DNA from: Bacillota bacterium
GTDB lineage: Bacteria > Bacillota > Clostridia > Lachnospirales > Lachnospiraceae
DNA length: 64,000 nt
Direction: 5' to 3'
NCBI GenBank assembly: GCA_023387655.1
Contig: JAEWHR010000020.1
Location: 10,278 to 74,277, forward strand
The notes under the pieces were generated by a model. The model had not been told where the DNA came from. It searched no databases and worked only from the letters and a program-made list of their open reading frames with translations. Of this stretch, positions 51,558 through 60,154 are shown piece after piece (the first letter of the stretch is position 1; every line of letters starts with the position of its first letter). The translations under genes were made by a program, and so were the position numbers.

Positions 51558-51638
51558 TTAGTACCACTTCCTTTCTTATTTTAGATAATAGGATACTAGA
51601 GGTAGTACATGAATATTTGTTCGCTACCATCTATAGTC

Positions 51639-51667
51639 ATAATACTCTACTTTTAGTAAACTGTCAA
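51639..51667 (-). promoter_or_regulatory. promoter of the Cro-like gene with operator in the spacer
   Basis: On the minus strand TTGACA (51667-51662) and TATTAT (51644-51639) are 17 bases apart. The spacer carries GTTTACTAAAAGTAG, the repeated operator-like sequence. This is the best promoter match in the window. Confidence 0.75.
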
Positions 51668-51674
51668 TACCCAA

Positions 51675-51742
51675 AGTAAACTTTTTTTTATTTTTTATTG
51701 CTTTTAGTTTACTTATAGTATATAATACGTTTATAGTAAATT
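51675..51742 (+). promoter_or_regulatory. CI-type repressor promoter and operators
   Basis: TTGCTT (51698-51703) and TATAAT (51721-51726) are 17 bases apart on the plus strand. Half-sites AGTAAACT or AGTTTACT recur at about 51675-51683, 51706-51713 and 51733-51740, one of them inside the spacer. Both divergent promoters therefore share one operator family. Confidence 0.65.
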
Positions 51743-51757
51743 GGAAGGATGAGTAAA

Positions 51758-52165
51758 ATGAAAATGTTTACTGAAGCGGAGCAAAGAAAAATATTTTCAA
51801 GAAATCTTAATAAGTACTTAAGTTTAAATAATAAAACACAAGTAAACTTAGTTGAAGACCTTGGTTTAAACAAATCAACCGTATCGACTTGGTGCGCTGG
51901 GCTTAAAATGCCACGTATGGGAAAGGTACAGGCTCTTGCTGATTATTTCGGTGTACAAAAATCAGATTTACTCGATGATAATGAGGAGGGCGAAAAGAAA
52001 TATACTTATTATATAGATGATGAGACAAGAGAAATGGCACAATTTCTTAAAGACAATAAGGAATTAAAATTAATGTTTGACGCTGCAAAGGATGTTTCAA
52101 AAGATGATCTTAGGTTTGTTCAAGAGATGTTACTAAGAATGAAAAGAAGCGAAAATAATGATTAA
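51758..52165 (+). CDS. CI-type phage repressor (XRE family)
   Basis: The start at 51758 lies 9 bases after GGAAGG and gives 135 residues; an ATG at 51749 touches the ribosome site. Residues about 10-70 are the helix-turn-helix (NKTQVNLVEDLGLNKSTVSTWCAGLKMPRMGKVQALADYFGV). The rest is helical and lacks a LexA-type Ser/Lys peptidase domain. Inactivation may thus depend on the antirepressor or the adjacent ImmA-like protein. Confidence 0.85.
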   Translation: MKMFTEAEQRKIFSRNLNKYLSLNNKTQVNLVEDLGLNKSTVSTWCAGLKMPRMGKVQALADYFGVQKSDLLDDNEEGEKKYTYYIDDETREMAQFLKDNKELKLMFDAAKDVSKDDLRFVQEMLLRMKRSENND

Positions 52166-52185
52166 TTACTAAAGGAGAAAAACGA

Positions 52186-52404
52186 TTGATTAATGTGTTT
52201 TTTAAAGATATGCCTAGCAGAATAAAGGCAGTGCATACCAAAAACGACGATGGTAGTTATAGTATATTTTTAAATAGCAGGTTAAGCAAAGAGGTGCAAC
52301 TAAGCGGATATGTACATGAAATATGTCATATAGATAAAGAGGATATTGATAGCGTAGATGATATAGATACATTAGAATTCTATGCACATGTTTATGACGT
52401 TTAA
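52186..52404 (+). CDS. short ImmA/IrrE-like putative metalloprotease
   Basis: The 72-residue frame opens with TTG after AAAGGAGAAAAACGA. YVHEICHIDKEDI carries the HExxH zinc motif of ImmA/IrrE proteases, which cut phage-type repressors. It is much shorter than ImmA but is a known compact form beside CI genes in Firmicutes prophages. It probably works on the repressor encoded just upstream. Confidence 0.7.
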   Translation: MINVFFKDMPSRIKAVHTKNDDGSYSIFLNSRLSKEVQLSGYVHEICHIDKEDIDSVDDIDTLEFYAHVYDV

Positions 52405-52411
52405 CATTAAA

Positions 52412-52431
52412 AACCGCCATTAAAGGCGGTT
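52412..52431 (+). terminator. terminator of the repressor operon
   Basis: AACCGCC and GGCGGTT form a perfect GC-rich 7-bp stem with a 6-base loop, 8 bases after the ImmA-like stop. The T tract is short. Confidence 0.65.
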
Positions 52432-52539
52432 CACGTACTAAATCATACTATTATGATATAGCACTCTAGCAGGTATATTGTATCATTTTAGTGTGGTTTA
52501 GTCAATCACACTATTTTTATGCTTTAAAGGAGGCGTATA

Positions 52540-53664
52540 ATGGCTAGACTTAAAAAAAGGTCAGATGGTAGATATGCAAAGCAAGTTGTAGTTGGTCATA
52601 AAGACGGTAAACCGATTAAAAAAACTGTTTATGGAAAAACCCTGGATGAACTTGATAAAAATTACCGTGCATTAATGCTAGATATTGAAAGAAATATTGA
52701 TGTTATTGCAAACTCTATTACCGTTGAAGATTTGTCAAAAGAATGGTATAGAATCAGAAAAGAAAAAAAGCATGCCACATCAACTAAAGCAGCTTACAGA
52801 TCAAGACTAGAAACCATATATGACAAAATTGGAGATGTTAAAGTCAAGGATTTGACGCAGAGCATGATAGAAAAAGCTGCAAACAGTATACTAGATGAAG
52901 GTAAAAAAGCAGTAGCTAAGTATTTTATTTCAGATGTAAAATCAATTATGAACTATGCAGTTTCTAAAGGATTAGTTTATCGAAACGCCTGTGCAAATCT
53001 TGACTACGGATATAAGTCAATAAAACGCAGATGTTTTACCGAAGAAGAAAGAACAAGAATATTAAACTGTGACTGTGACATAAGAGAAAAGGCAATTATC
53101 TATACTTTACTATACACGGGTATGCGTAGGGGCGAATTATTCGCTTTGAATAAAGAGGATATTGACTTCAAAAATATGCATATTACTATTAATAAAACAG
53201 TTGTTGATGATGATGGAAAACCATATATTCAAATGTTTACTAAAACAGATGCAGGAATGAGAAGTATACCCATCTTCTTACCATTGTATAAGGTGCTAAA
53301 AGAATATTGTGATACTGTTAGTGGAGGAATACTATTTTTAAATAATCGTGGCAATATAATGGCTAGTAATAGTATTTTTTATTTTATGAGCTGTATAAGA
53401 GCTAAGGCGGATTTACCAGATGATATTTCGGCTCACTCTTTTAGACATTCTTTTATATCTGATTGTTATAATGCAGGAGTTGACATAAAAACATTACAAA
53501 ACTGGGTAGGTCATGACGATATCACAACAACGCTAGGAGTATATACGCACCTCGATCGTTACAAGATATTAGATTCTAGTATTATGGATAAGTATTATAC
53601 AGGAGGTAATGATGATAAGAGCAAGTCAAAAACAAGTCAAACTAAAATACACATTGCTAAATAA
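52540..53664 (+). CDS. int: phage integrase (tyrosine recombinase)
   Basis: The 374-residue protein has an N-terminal arm-binding domain (about 1-50), a core-binding domain (about 60-150) and a catalytic domain with R196 (TGMR), H299 and R302 (HSFRH), H325 (VGHDD) and Y335 (VYTH). It is next to the right attachment site, which lies within its own codons 362-367 (KSKTSQ). The last seven residues, TKIHIAK, are encoded by host DNA in the lysogen; in the excised circle they would be LYLVYKSA. AAAGGAGG precedes the ATG. Confidence 0.95.
   Translation: MARLKKRSDGRYAKQVVVGHKDGKPIKKTVYGKTLDELDKNYRALMLDIERNIDVIANSITVEDLSKEWYRIRKEKKHATSTKAAYRSRLETIYDKIGDVKVKDLTQSMIEKAANSILDEGKKAVAKYFISDVKSIMNYAVSKGLVYRNACANLDYGYKSIKRRCFTEEERTRILNCDCDIREKAIIYTLLYTGMRRGELFALNKEDIDFKNMHITINKTVVDDDGKPYIQMFTKTDAGMRSIPIFLPLYKVLKEYCDTVSGGILFLNNRGNIMASNSIFYFMSCIRAKADLPDDISAHSFRHSFISDCYNAGVDIKTLQNWVGHDDITTTLGVYTHLDRYKILDSSIMDKYYTGGNDDKSKSKTSQTKIHIAK
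53623..53640 (+). other. attR core
   Basis: AAGTCAAAAACAAGTCAA, identical to the left copy at 17726-17743, forms codons 362-367 of the integrase. Confidence 0.8.
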
Positions 53665-54059
53665 GCCTATTTAAAGCATTTGTAACACTCTTTACTTTTC
53701 TTTATAGAAAAAGTAAAACAACTCTAATACTATCTAATTATTTATAGCCTTGTTTTCTGGTAGTATACTTATTCATTATGAAAGATAGATCGCTTCATAA
53801 TATAAAAATAGTTCGAACATATACTTTACCATATAAAATAAAGGATACGATATAAGATAAGGACCAAGCTTATTGCTATATGGCTTTATGATCCCTTCCT
53901 TATCGTATCCTATTTCCTAACAAAGATTGTAGTCATCAAAAAATCGATTTATCAATATGCTCTTTCTGCCTATCTTTCCCTCTGCCATTTAAGAATTTCA
54001 TTCTTTTTCCTGTGAATCAATTTTTATCTCACCAAAATAAAGAATCATATTGAAGTAAC
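53665..54059. other. host intergenic region right of the prophage
   Basis: No gene is seen. A long inverted repeat spans 53842-53911: AGGATACGATA pairs with TATCGTATCCT, and a nested GATAAGGA pairs with TCCTTATC. A smaller stem, ATTATGAA/TTCATAAT, lies at about 53775-53803. They could be terminators or a dispersed palindromic repeat. Confidence 0.45.
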
Positions 54060-54560
54060 CTACTTTACTTCGTCCCAATTATGATGATGAAGATTTCCAA
54101 GTAGGCGCATATGATCAAAGTTTTGCTGTCTTAGTGCTTCATATAAAACAATAGCAACCGAGTTCGAAAGATTTAAAGAACGAATTTCTCCAATCATTGG
54201 GATACGAATGGAGGTTTCTTTATTCTCTAGTAAGATTTCCTCTGGTATTCCTGCACTTTCCTTCCCAAACATGATAAAACAATCTGGATCATAGGAGACC
54301 TCCGTATAAACGTGTCTAGCTTTCGTTGTTGCCATATATATTTTAGCATTTGGATTTTTTCTTAAGAAATCTTCATAGTTTTTATATACGGTAACGTCTA
54401 AGTCTTTCCAGTAATCAAGACCAGCACGCTTTATCTCTTTTTCGTCTAAGCGAAATCCAAGTGGTTCAATCAAATGCAACTTCGTTCCGGTTGCAACACA
54501 GGTTCTACCTATATTTCCTGTGTTTGCTGGGATTTCTGGCTCAAATAATACAATATTCAT
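54060..54560 (-). CDS. trmL: tRNA (cytidine/uridine-2-prime-O)-methyltransferase TrmL
   Basis: This 166-residue SPOUT enzyme 2-prime-O-methylates the wobble base of certain leucine tRNAs. The family motifs are PANTGNIGRTCVATG at the start, FGKESAGIPEEIL in the middle and RSLNLSNSVAIVLYEALRQ at the trefoil knot. Length is normal. It is the first host gene right of the prophage. Confidence 0.93.
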   Translation of the reverse strand: MNIVLFEPEIPANTGNIGRTCVATGTKLHLIEPLGFRLDEKEIKRAGLDYWKDLDVTVYKNYEDFLRKNPNAKIYMATTKARHVYTEVSYDPDCFIMFGKESAGIPEEILLENKETSIRIPMIGEIRSLNLSNSVAIVLYEALRQQNFDHMRLLGNLHHHNWDEVK

Positions 54561-54576
54561 AGTGCTATCCTTTCAA

Positions 54577-54613
54577 AAAACATTTACGGGTGCTTCCGTT
54601 ATGGTAGCACCCG
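54577..54613 (-). terminator. terminator after the cheX-like gene
   Basis: CGGGTGCT (54587-54594) and AGCACCCG (54606-54613) are perfect arms; a T6 run follows on the minus strand a few bases later. It ends the cheX-like message and separates it from trmL. Confidence 0.75.
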
Positions 54614-54712
54614 ATTTATTATATCCTCTTCTATGCGTTTTTTTACGCCTTATAATTTTACTAAAGATACCGCGGTACTAAAATATGAAAATTTAATCTT
54701 TCAACCTTATCC

Positions 54713-55183
54713 TTAGTTTCCTTTGATTGCAACGTTAATTTCAATTGTATTTCCATCATCATAGATGAGTGGAATACAGATATTTGCAGCAAAATTATTT
54801 GTAAACTTCACAGTACCTGTACACATCGTCGGTGGTGTAATATCTACACCTATCCCCTTTGTAGAAAATACAGTTGCTGTATTGCCTAAAATCATGTTGC
54901 ATAGCTCACAGATGGCACTCTTAGACAAGTCATCAAGCTCGGTTAAGTTCATCATACACATCTTTGACGCAATATCGAGAGCTACTTTTTCTTCAAAACT
55001 TAAGATAACCTGACCACTCATCTCACCAGTAACTCCTAGCATAATAAGTAATGCTTGATCTGCAATCACTGCTTCTTTTGTGTATGGCTTACCCACTTTG
55101 GCATCAATCATTACCATGTCTTTCAGTACTTTCGTTGCTGCTATTAAAAAAGGGTTTATATAGTCTGCGCTAATTACCGCCAT
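54713..55183 (-). CDS. CheX-like chemotaxis phosphatase
   Basis: The 156 residues match CheX: DYINPFLIAATKVLKDM, then SGQVILSFEEKVALDIASKMC and the E-x2-N catalytic motif in CELCNMILGN, where Glu and Asn act on CheY-phosphate. It should tune chemotaxis or another CheY-like signal. No other chemotaxis gene is adjacent, so its partner lies elsewhere. Confidence 0.85.
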   Translation of the reverse strand: MAVISADYINPFLIAATKVLKDMVMIDAKVGKPYTKEAVIADQALLIMLGVTGEMSGQVILSFEEKVALDIASKMCMMNLTELDDLSKSAICELCNMILGNTATVFSTKGIGVDITPPTMCTGTVKFTNNFAANICIPLIYDDGNTIEINVAIKGN

Positions 55184-55391
55184 TTTGCCTCCTATGTATC
55201 AACACGTTTTATCCATACAGTAGAAATACGCTTGATGCTATAATATTGATAACATTAAATAAGCAAATCACATAAACTTAACGCTAAATCATAGGAAGAA
55301 GCGAAAAGTTATGTGAGCTTAACTCTAAAATGTTCCAGTTCTTCCTGCTATTGTATCACATTTTGGAATATATTATCAACCCATTTTCACG

Positions 55392-56552
55392 TTAGCTGTG
55401 ATTTTTTACAAATCGAGCCATTCTTTCTAATGCTTCTTTTAAATTTTCTATGGAATATGCATAGGAGATACGTAGAAAACCTTCTCCACAGTCTCCAAAT
55501 GCGGTACCAGGGACTACTGCTACTTTTTCTTCATGGAGTAATGCATTTGCAAACTCATCACTGGTCATTCCAAGATTTTTAATACACGGAAATACATAAA
55601 ATGCGCCAAATGGTTCAAAACATTCTAATCCCATTTCACGTAACGCATTGACAACAAATCTTCTTCGCTTATCATAATCATCACGCATCATCTCAACATC
55701 TGGATCACCAGCACGCAGTGCCTCCACCGCAGCGTATTGGCTTGTGGTTGGTGCACACATAATAGCAAACTGATGAATTTTTGTCATCTGTTCAATTATT
55801 TCTCTTGGACCAGCTGCGTAACCTAATCTCCAACCTGTCATGGCATAGGACTTAGAGAACCCATTGATTACAATTGTTCTCTCCTTCATACCTGGTAGGC
55901 TCGCTATGGATACATGCTTTGATCCGTACGTAAGCTCGCAATAGATTTCATCCGATAGAACAAATAAATCCTTTTCAATAATTACCTCAGCAATTTCCTT
56001 TAACTCCTCTTCGGTCATAATGGCACCCGTTGGGTTATTTGGAAATGGTAATACAAGTACCTTGGTTTTATCTGTAATAGAGTCTAACAATTCCTGTTTG
56101 GTTAATTTAAAATCATTCTCATGCTTTAATTCAATGATGACTGGCTTACCATCTGCCAATAATACACAAGGTAGGTAAGATACATAACTAGGTTGTGGAA
56201 TTAATACCTCATCCCCTGCATCAAGCATTGCACGAAGAGCAACATCGATTGCCTCACTACCTCCAACCGTAACTAATACATCGTGGCGGTAATCATAAGT
56301 TAAATTGCATCTACGATACAAATAATTGCATATCTCTTTTCTAAGTTCAATAAGTCCGGAATTTGATGTATAAAAGGTTCTTCCCTTTTCTAACGAATAG
56401 ATACCTTCCTCGCGAATATGCCAAGGGGTATCAAAATCTGGCTCTCCCACACCAAGGGAGATTGCATCTTTCATTTCACTAACGATATCAAAAAATTTAC
56501 GTATTCCGGATGGTTGTATGTTTACGACTTTATTGTTTAATGGATTTCTCAA
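55392..56552 (-). CDS. PLP-dependent aminotransferase, class I/II
   Basis: The 386-residue fold-type I enzyme has GVGEPDFDTPWHI at the start, PNNPTGA for the Asn contacting PLP, SDEIYCEL with the Asp, and the Schiff-base Lys in GFSKSYAMTGWRLGY. It moves amino groups between amino and keto acids; aspartate or aromatic amino acids are likely substrates. It overlaps the Lrp-type gene by 4 bases, so they form one operon. Confidence 0.9.
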   Translation of the reverse strand: MRNPLNNKVVNIQPSGIRKFFDIVSEMKDAISLGVGEPDFDTPWHIREEGIYSLEKGRTFYTSNSGLIELRKEICNYLYRRCNLTYDYRHDVLVTVGGSEAIDVALRAMLDAGDEVLIPQPSYVSYLPCVLLADGKPVIIELKHENDFKLTKQELLDSITDKTKVLVLPFPNNPTGAIMTEEELKEIAEVIIEKDLFVLSDEIYCELTYGSKHVSIASLPGMKERTIVINGFSKSYAMTGWRLGYAAGPREIIEQMTKIHQFAIMCAPTTSQYAAVEALRAGDPDVEMMRDDYDKRRRFVVNALREMGLECFEPFGAFYVFPCIKNLGMTSDEFANALLHEEKVAVVPGTAFGDCGEGFLRISYAYSIENLKEALERMARFVKNHS

Positions 56553-57031
56553 GGTGTAATCAGCATCCTTTCATCTTCTTTTTCATGAACGAGCGGCATA
56601 CCATGCTCTTTATATTTCTTCAATACAAAGTGAGTAGCTGTACTAAGTACAGCCTCCATTGGGGCTAACTTACTGGATACAAAGTTCGCTACTTCACGCA
56701 TACTCTTACCATCAATTATAACAGTAAGATCGAAACCGCCAGACATTAAGTATACTGACTCAACCTCTTCAAATTTATAGATACGTTCTGCGATACGATC
56801 AAAGCCTTGGCCTCTTTGTGGTGTAACCTTTACTTCAATCAAAGCAGTAACCTTCTCGCTCTCAGTTTTATCCCAGTTAATCAGAGTAGGATACCCACAA
56901 ATGATTGATTCTGCTTCCAATTCCTTGATCGTGGCCGCGACTGCTGCCTCCTGGGCGCCTAGCATCACCGCTAGTTCTTTGGCAGTTAGTTTACTGTTTT
57001 TGTCAATCGCTTTCAAAATCTTCTCTCTCAT
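56549..57031 (-). CDS. Lrp/AsnC-family regulator
   Basis: The 160-residue protein has a winged helix at about 5-55 (LTAKELAVMLGAQEAAVAATIKELEAESII) and a ligand-binding RAM domain at about 65-145 (ALIEVKVTPQRGQGFDRIAERI, with SGGFDLTVIIDG). It likely senses an amino acid and controls the aminotransferase gene it overlaps. Confidence 0.9.
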   Translation of the reverse strand: MREKILKAIDKNSKLTAKELAVMLGAQEAAVAATIKELEAESIICGYPTLINWDKTESEKVTALIEVKVTPQRGQGFDRIAERIYKFEEVESVYLMSGGFDLTVIIDGKSMREVANFVSSKLAPMEAVLSTATHFVLKKYKEHGMPLVHEKEDERMLITP

Positions 57032-57091
57032 GATAATCCTCTCCTTTACTTAAATGTCAAAGGGATAACTTATTTACCCCTTGCACTTGGT

Positions 57092-58096
57092 CTATTTCGA
57101 TAGACCTTTATATATCTCATCGCCCTTAAAAGGCTCAAGATAACGTATTTCATCTTCTTTTCTTACTATTCGGTCCGAAGTATTTGTGGTTTTACCAATC
57201 ACAGAAGCAGGAATACCTTCCTTTTCAAAAGCTTCTACCAATGCTTGCCCCTGTGTTGTTACAAATAAAGCACAGCCTCCTGAATAAAGTAAATAAGGAT
57301 TAAGATCAAGTGCCTCACATACTTCTATTGTCTCCTGCCTTAGTAAGATAGAATCTAAGGAAATCTCAAGTCCACACTGCAAAGATTCCCCTACCTCCCA
57401 GAGTCCTGCAAAAATACCCCCTTCAGACACATCATGGGAACATAGGATATTAAAATCTTTTGAGACACTCATTTCCTTTTGAATCGATAGGAATTCACCA
57501 AGTTTTTTCCCACCTGCTAAAAAGCTCTCAGTGAGGCGTTCTCTCAATTTTTCTTCCTTTGATTCAATTAAAAGTTTGGTTGCAGATAACCCAATATATT
57601 TTGACATTACGATTTGATATTCTTTCATGGAATCCTCTATTAATTCCTGCTTATCCATCGTAATTAATTGCTTACTAACTTTTCCTGTTACATGAATTGT
57701 TATGGTGTTTTTTGTTACACCGTCACCAACCATTGTTTCTCCAGATATCACTGGAACGGAATATAATATACTTAATCGATTTAGCTCTTTACTGTATTCT
57801 TTTAGTTCCTTTTCATCTGCATAACTTCGCAGTGTTAAAGCTACAGATACTGCAATCGGTTCTCCACCCTTTGCATAGATATTATTCAAAGCACGGTGAA
57901 AAACTGATTCTATAAGTCCAAATTGATTGCCTTGCATAGAAGCGATTGCAAAAAGCAAATCAGTACTTCCATCAAACTCAAGTCTTCCTGCATCCAGACT
58001 AATCACGGGTGTATACTTTTGTTTCATCCCTCTATTTTTTAATAACTTTAAGACGGAGCGTTTTAGAATTACCTCGCTTACTTTTCCCGTTTTCAT
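57092..58096 (-). CDS. AIR-synthase-like (PurM/HypE-fold) protein
   Basis: From the ATG at 58096 (GGAG 7 bases ahead) the product has 334 residues; a longer frame to 58141 has no site. The N-terminal half holds ATP-binding features of the PurM fold (ISLDAGRLEFDGSTDLLFAIA, then VPVISGETMVGDGVTKNTITIHVTG). The second half has DVSEGGIFAGLWEVGESLQCGLEI, the typical SDxSxGG motif, and LLYSGGCALFV. It lacks PurM and HypE neighbours. The true substrate is unknown. Confidence 0.82.
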   Translation of the reverse strand: MKTGKVSEVILKRSVLKLLKNRGMKQKYTPVISLDAGRLEFDGSTDLLFAIASMQGNQFGLIESVFHRALNNIYAKGGEPIAVSVALTLRSYADEKELKEYSKELNRLSILYSVPVISGETMVGDGVTKNTITIHVTGKVSKQLITMDKQELIEDSMKEYQIVMSKYIGLSATKLLIESKEEKLRERLTESFLAGGKKLGEFLSIQKEMSVSKDFNILCSHDVSEGGIFAGLWEVGESLQCGLEISLDSILLRQETIEVCEALDLNPYLLYSGGCALFVTTQGQALVEAFEKEGIPASVIGKTTNTSDRIVRKEDEIRYLEPFKGDEIYKGLSK

Positions 58097-58190
58097 ATCT
58101 TTCTCCATTCTTATCACGTATTTTCTAATTACCATTTTCATAGTAAATAAAATACTTACGTAAGGATTCTTTCCTGCTTTTTAGGATTTC

Positions 58191-58207
58191 TTCTAATTAA
58201 ATTAGAA
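58191..58207. promoter_or_regulatory. operator-like palindrome
   Basis: TTCTAATT-A-AATTAGAA is a perfect 8+1+8 inverted repeat about 95 bases upstream of the AIR-synthase-like gene, next to repeated CTCCTGAT blocks. Confidence 0.35.
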
Positions 58208-58321
58208 TCTCTCCTGATTTACTTAGGATTTTCTCCTGATAGACAGTACGATTAAGCGCTATTATACAACATACTAGAATTACTTTCAATAAATTCTTGG
58301 AAAATTTCTGCTATCAATAAA

Positions 58322-59281
58322 TTATTTTACTCCTATGATAACATGTTGAGGGGCCGCTTCGTAGGTACTTGTATTTAATAAAATACGGTCGATAAGCTCT
58401 CCTTGGTAATGAATTAGACGGTATAATTCAACTTTATAACCATTGTGCGCAGACTGTGTCACTTTTACATAATTTTTGGATTGATTTTTATCGTAAGTAA
58501 TCACTGCAGGACCTGGTTCAATTGTTTCAAGTATGATAGACTCATAAGTTACCTTTCGATTATTTTTATCTCTAAGTTCCATACCGCGAATACGCACCGT
58601 TAATCTACCAGTCGGATCTACAATTGTTTCAATTACAATTGGTGTTTCCATTGTATTTTGAAAACAAAAATCCATATAATCTCCAGCAATTGCAGCATCC
58701 CTACCAAGTTCTACATAGCTTACTGTCATTGAATGAGGATGACGTTCCGTTACTCTTAACTCAGCACCTAACACTGCATTATATAATGTGGAAGACAACT
58801 GACAAACTCCACCACCAATTGCATTGACAACGTTACCATCTTGATAAGTACCTGCATCATCGTAACCATTTTCTTTTGTAATGGGAGAGATCGCTTCAAC
58901 TGTTGAAAAAACTTCTCCTGGATTTACAACTTTTAGATTTATTTTCTTTGCAGCATTAATAATATTTTTTTTCCTTGCTTTTGCTGAATTATAAAAGTAA
59001 GTCGTATATTGTCCTAAAATTGCATCTGCATCAATTTCTACATTTCCAGGCTTTATTGGTGTTGTATGTTCCGTAATTGTTTCTTTCCCTACATCCTGGC
59101 CCAATTCGGTGGTTGGTGTTACAGTTATCGCCATCGGCGTAATAGTAGGTGTTATATCAAGTAAAGCCCCATCCAAAGATAAATCCTCTTCCTTTGGTGG
59201 GGCTTCATTATTACATCCTACACAAATAATTACCATCAAACATAGTAATACGAACATAAGAACATTTTGTTTTATTTTCAT
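58322..59281 (-). CDS. VanW-domain lipoprotein
   Basis: The start at 59281 has GGAGG 5 bases ahead and gives 319 residues. The N-terminus is a signal peptide with a lipobox-like end (VIICVGC), so it should be membrane-anchored outside the cell. Residues about 95-220 are the VanW domain: NPGEVFSTVEAISPITKENGY, GGGVCQLSSTLYNAV and RHPHSMTVSYVELGRDAAI. Although named for glycopeptide-resistance clusters, VanW proteins are common in Clostridia without any resistance role and probably act on the cell wall. Confidence 0.88.
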   Translation of the reverse strand: MKIKQNVLMFVLLCLMVIICVGCNNEAPPKEEDLSLDGALLDITPTITPMAITVTPTTELGQDVGKETITEHTTPIKPGNVEIDADAILGQYTTYFYNSAKARKKNIINAAKKINLKVVNPGEVFSTVEAISPITKENGYDDAGTYQDGNVVNAIGGGVCQLSSTLYNAVLGAELRVTERHPHSMTVSYVELGRDAAIAGDYMDFCFQNTMETPIVIETIVDPTGRLTVRIRGMELRDKNNRKVTYESIILETIEPGPAVITYDKNQSKNYVKVTQSAHNGYKVELYRLIHYQGELIDRILLNTSTYEAAPQHVIIGVK

Positions 59282-59389
59282 GGCTGCCTCCATCAATATC
59301 TCTTGTGTTCTATTGTTTGACATTTGGACTATATTTATGTATATTTTTCTTAAGTATATGCAATTGAAAATTTGTTTTTTAATACTTGT

Positions 59390-59491
59390 TTACGAAAAAA
59401 TACTTAATATTGTTGGTACCACCATAGCTAAAATGAGTACTACAACAAGTACAACCGCCATGATTCGTTGAGACTTTTTATTGCGAAACAT
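59390..59491 (-). CDS. 33-residue single-pass membrane peptide
   Basis: MFRNKKSQRIMAVVLVVVLILAMVVPTILSIFS follows GAGGTGTTTGT. It is a basic head and one membrane helix, a pattern seen in small conserved Clostridia proteins. It is encoded upstream of vanW-like gene in the same direction. Confidence 0.65.
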   Translation of the reverse strand: MFRNKKSQRIMAVVLVVVLILAMVVPTILSIFS

Positions 59492-59539
59492 ACAAACACC
59501 TCTTTTCCGATTAATTAAACATAAGAAAGGATTAACACT

Positions 59540-60154
59540 ATGCCTATTATACTTGGTATCATTCTTATACTTGGAGCTTGGATTACTTATCACAAAGGTA
59601 AAGCTGAAAGAGATGCAAAAAGAAAATCCAAAGCCTTCTGGGACAAAGAAAATCAATCTAACTTAGTTCGAAAAAAGGATTTATCTAGTCTTCCTTATAT
59701 CACAATTCCTTATGACTCCCTACCGTTTAAGGAAACCATTGATTCCGAACTAGCTCAAATTCAAAAACAGTTGTATGAGCTTCGCGAACAAAAGATTGTC
59801 AACCTGTCTCATATTACCAATACAGACTTAAAACTTGAGTATGGAACTGCTAATCTCAATCTCCTAAGTAGGTATGATCAAAATTTTACCATTCTCATCC
59901 GTCTCTTAAACAAATGGGCAACCTTGCTATATGACAAACACGAAAAACAGCAAGCGTTGCTGGTATTAGAATTTGCACTCTCTATCGGGAGTGACATTAG
60001 TAATTCATACACTTTACTGGCAAAGATTTATCAAGAATTCGATAAAAAAGAAGAAATATTATCTCTAATTACCCGTGCAAAAAGTTTACAAACAATCTTA
60101 AAAGATTCTATCTTAGATCAACTTTATGAGATGTACGGAAAAGAGGAGATTTAA
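59540..60154 (+). CDS. membrane-anchored helical protein, TPR-like
   Basis: The 204 residues begin with one membrane helix (MPIILGIILILGAWITYHKG), then a charged linker, then helical hairpins (LLNKWATLLYDKHEKQQALLVLEFALSIGSDISNSYTLLAKIYQEF) with TPR-like spacing. It is likely anchored in the membrane with a cytoplasmic helical domain. AAAGGA precedes the ATG. Its stop overlaps the convergent exonuclease gene by 4 bases. Function unknown. Confidence 0.7.
   Translation: MPIILGIILILGAWITYHKGKAERDAKRKSKAFWDKENQSNLVRKKDLSSLPYITIPYDSLPFKETIDSELAQIQKQLYELREQKIVNLSHITNTDLKLEYGTANLNLLSRYDQNFTILIRLLNKWATLLYDKHEKQQALLVLEFALSIGSDISNSYTLLAKIYQEFDKKEEILSLITRAKSLQTILKDSILDQLYEMYGKEEI

Larger units (their letters stand above)
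17726..53640. mobile_element. complete siphovirus-type prophage, about 35.9 kb
   Basis: The ends are set by the 18-bp direct repeat AAGTCAAAAACAAGTCAA at 17726-17743 and 53623-53640. Inside are integrase, repressor/Cro switch, antirepressor, replication, terminase, portal, protease, HK97-type capsid, connectors, tail, baseplate, holin and amidase genes. All essential modules appear intact, so it may be inducible. Gene order is that of HK97-like siphoviruses of Firmicutes. It sits between mutS2 and trmL without breaking a visible host gene. Confidence 0.9.

Noticed and set aside
53665..54059. A host gene disrupted by prophage insertion
   Set aside because: Neither flank contains a truncated reading frame that joins across the attachment core; the site appears intergenic.
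58322..59281. Glycopeptide resistance gene (VanW)
   Set aside because: No vanH/A/X, vanS/R or other resistance genes accompany it; VanW domains are widespread in Clostridia without resistance.
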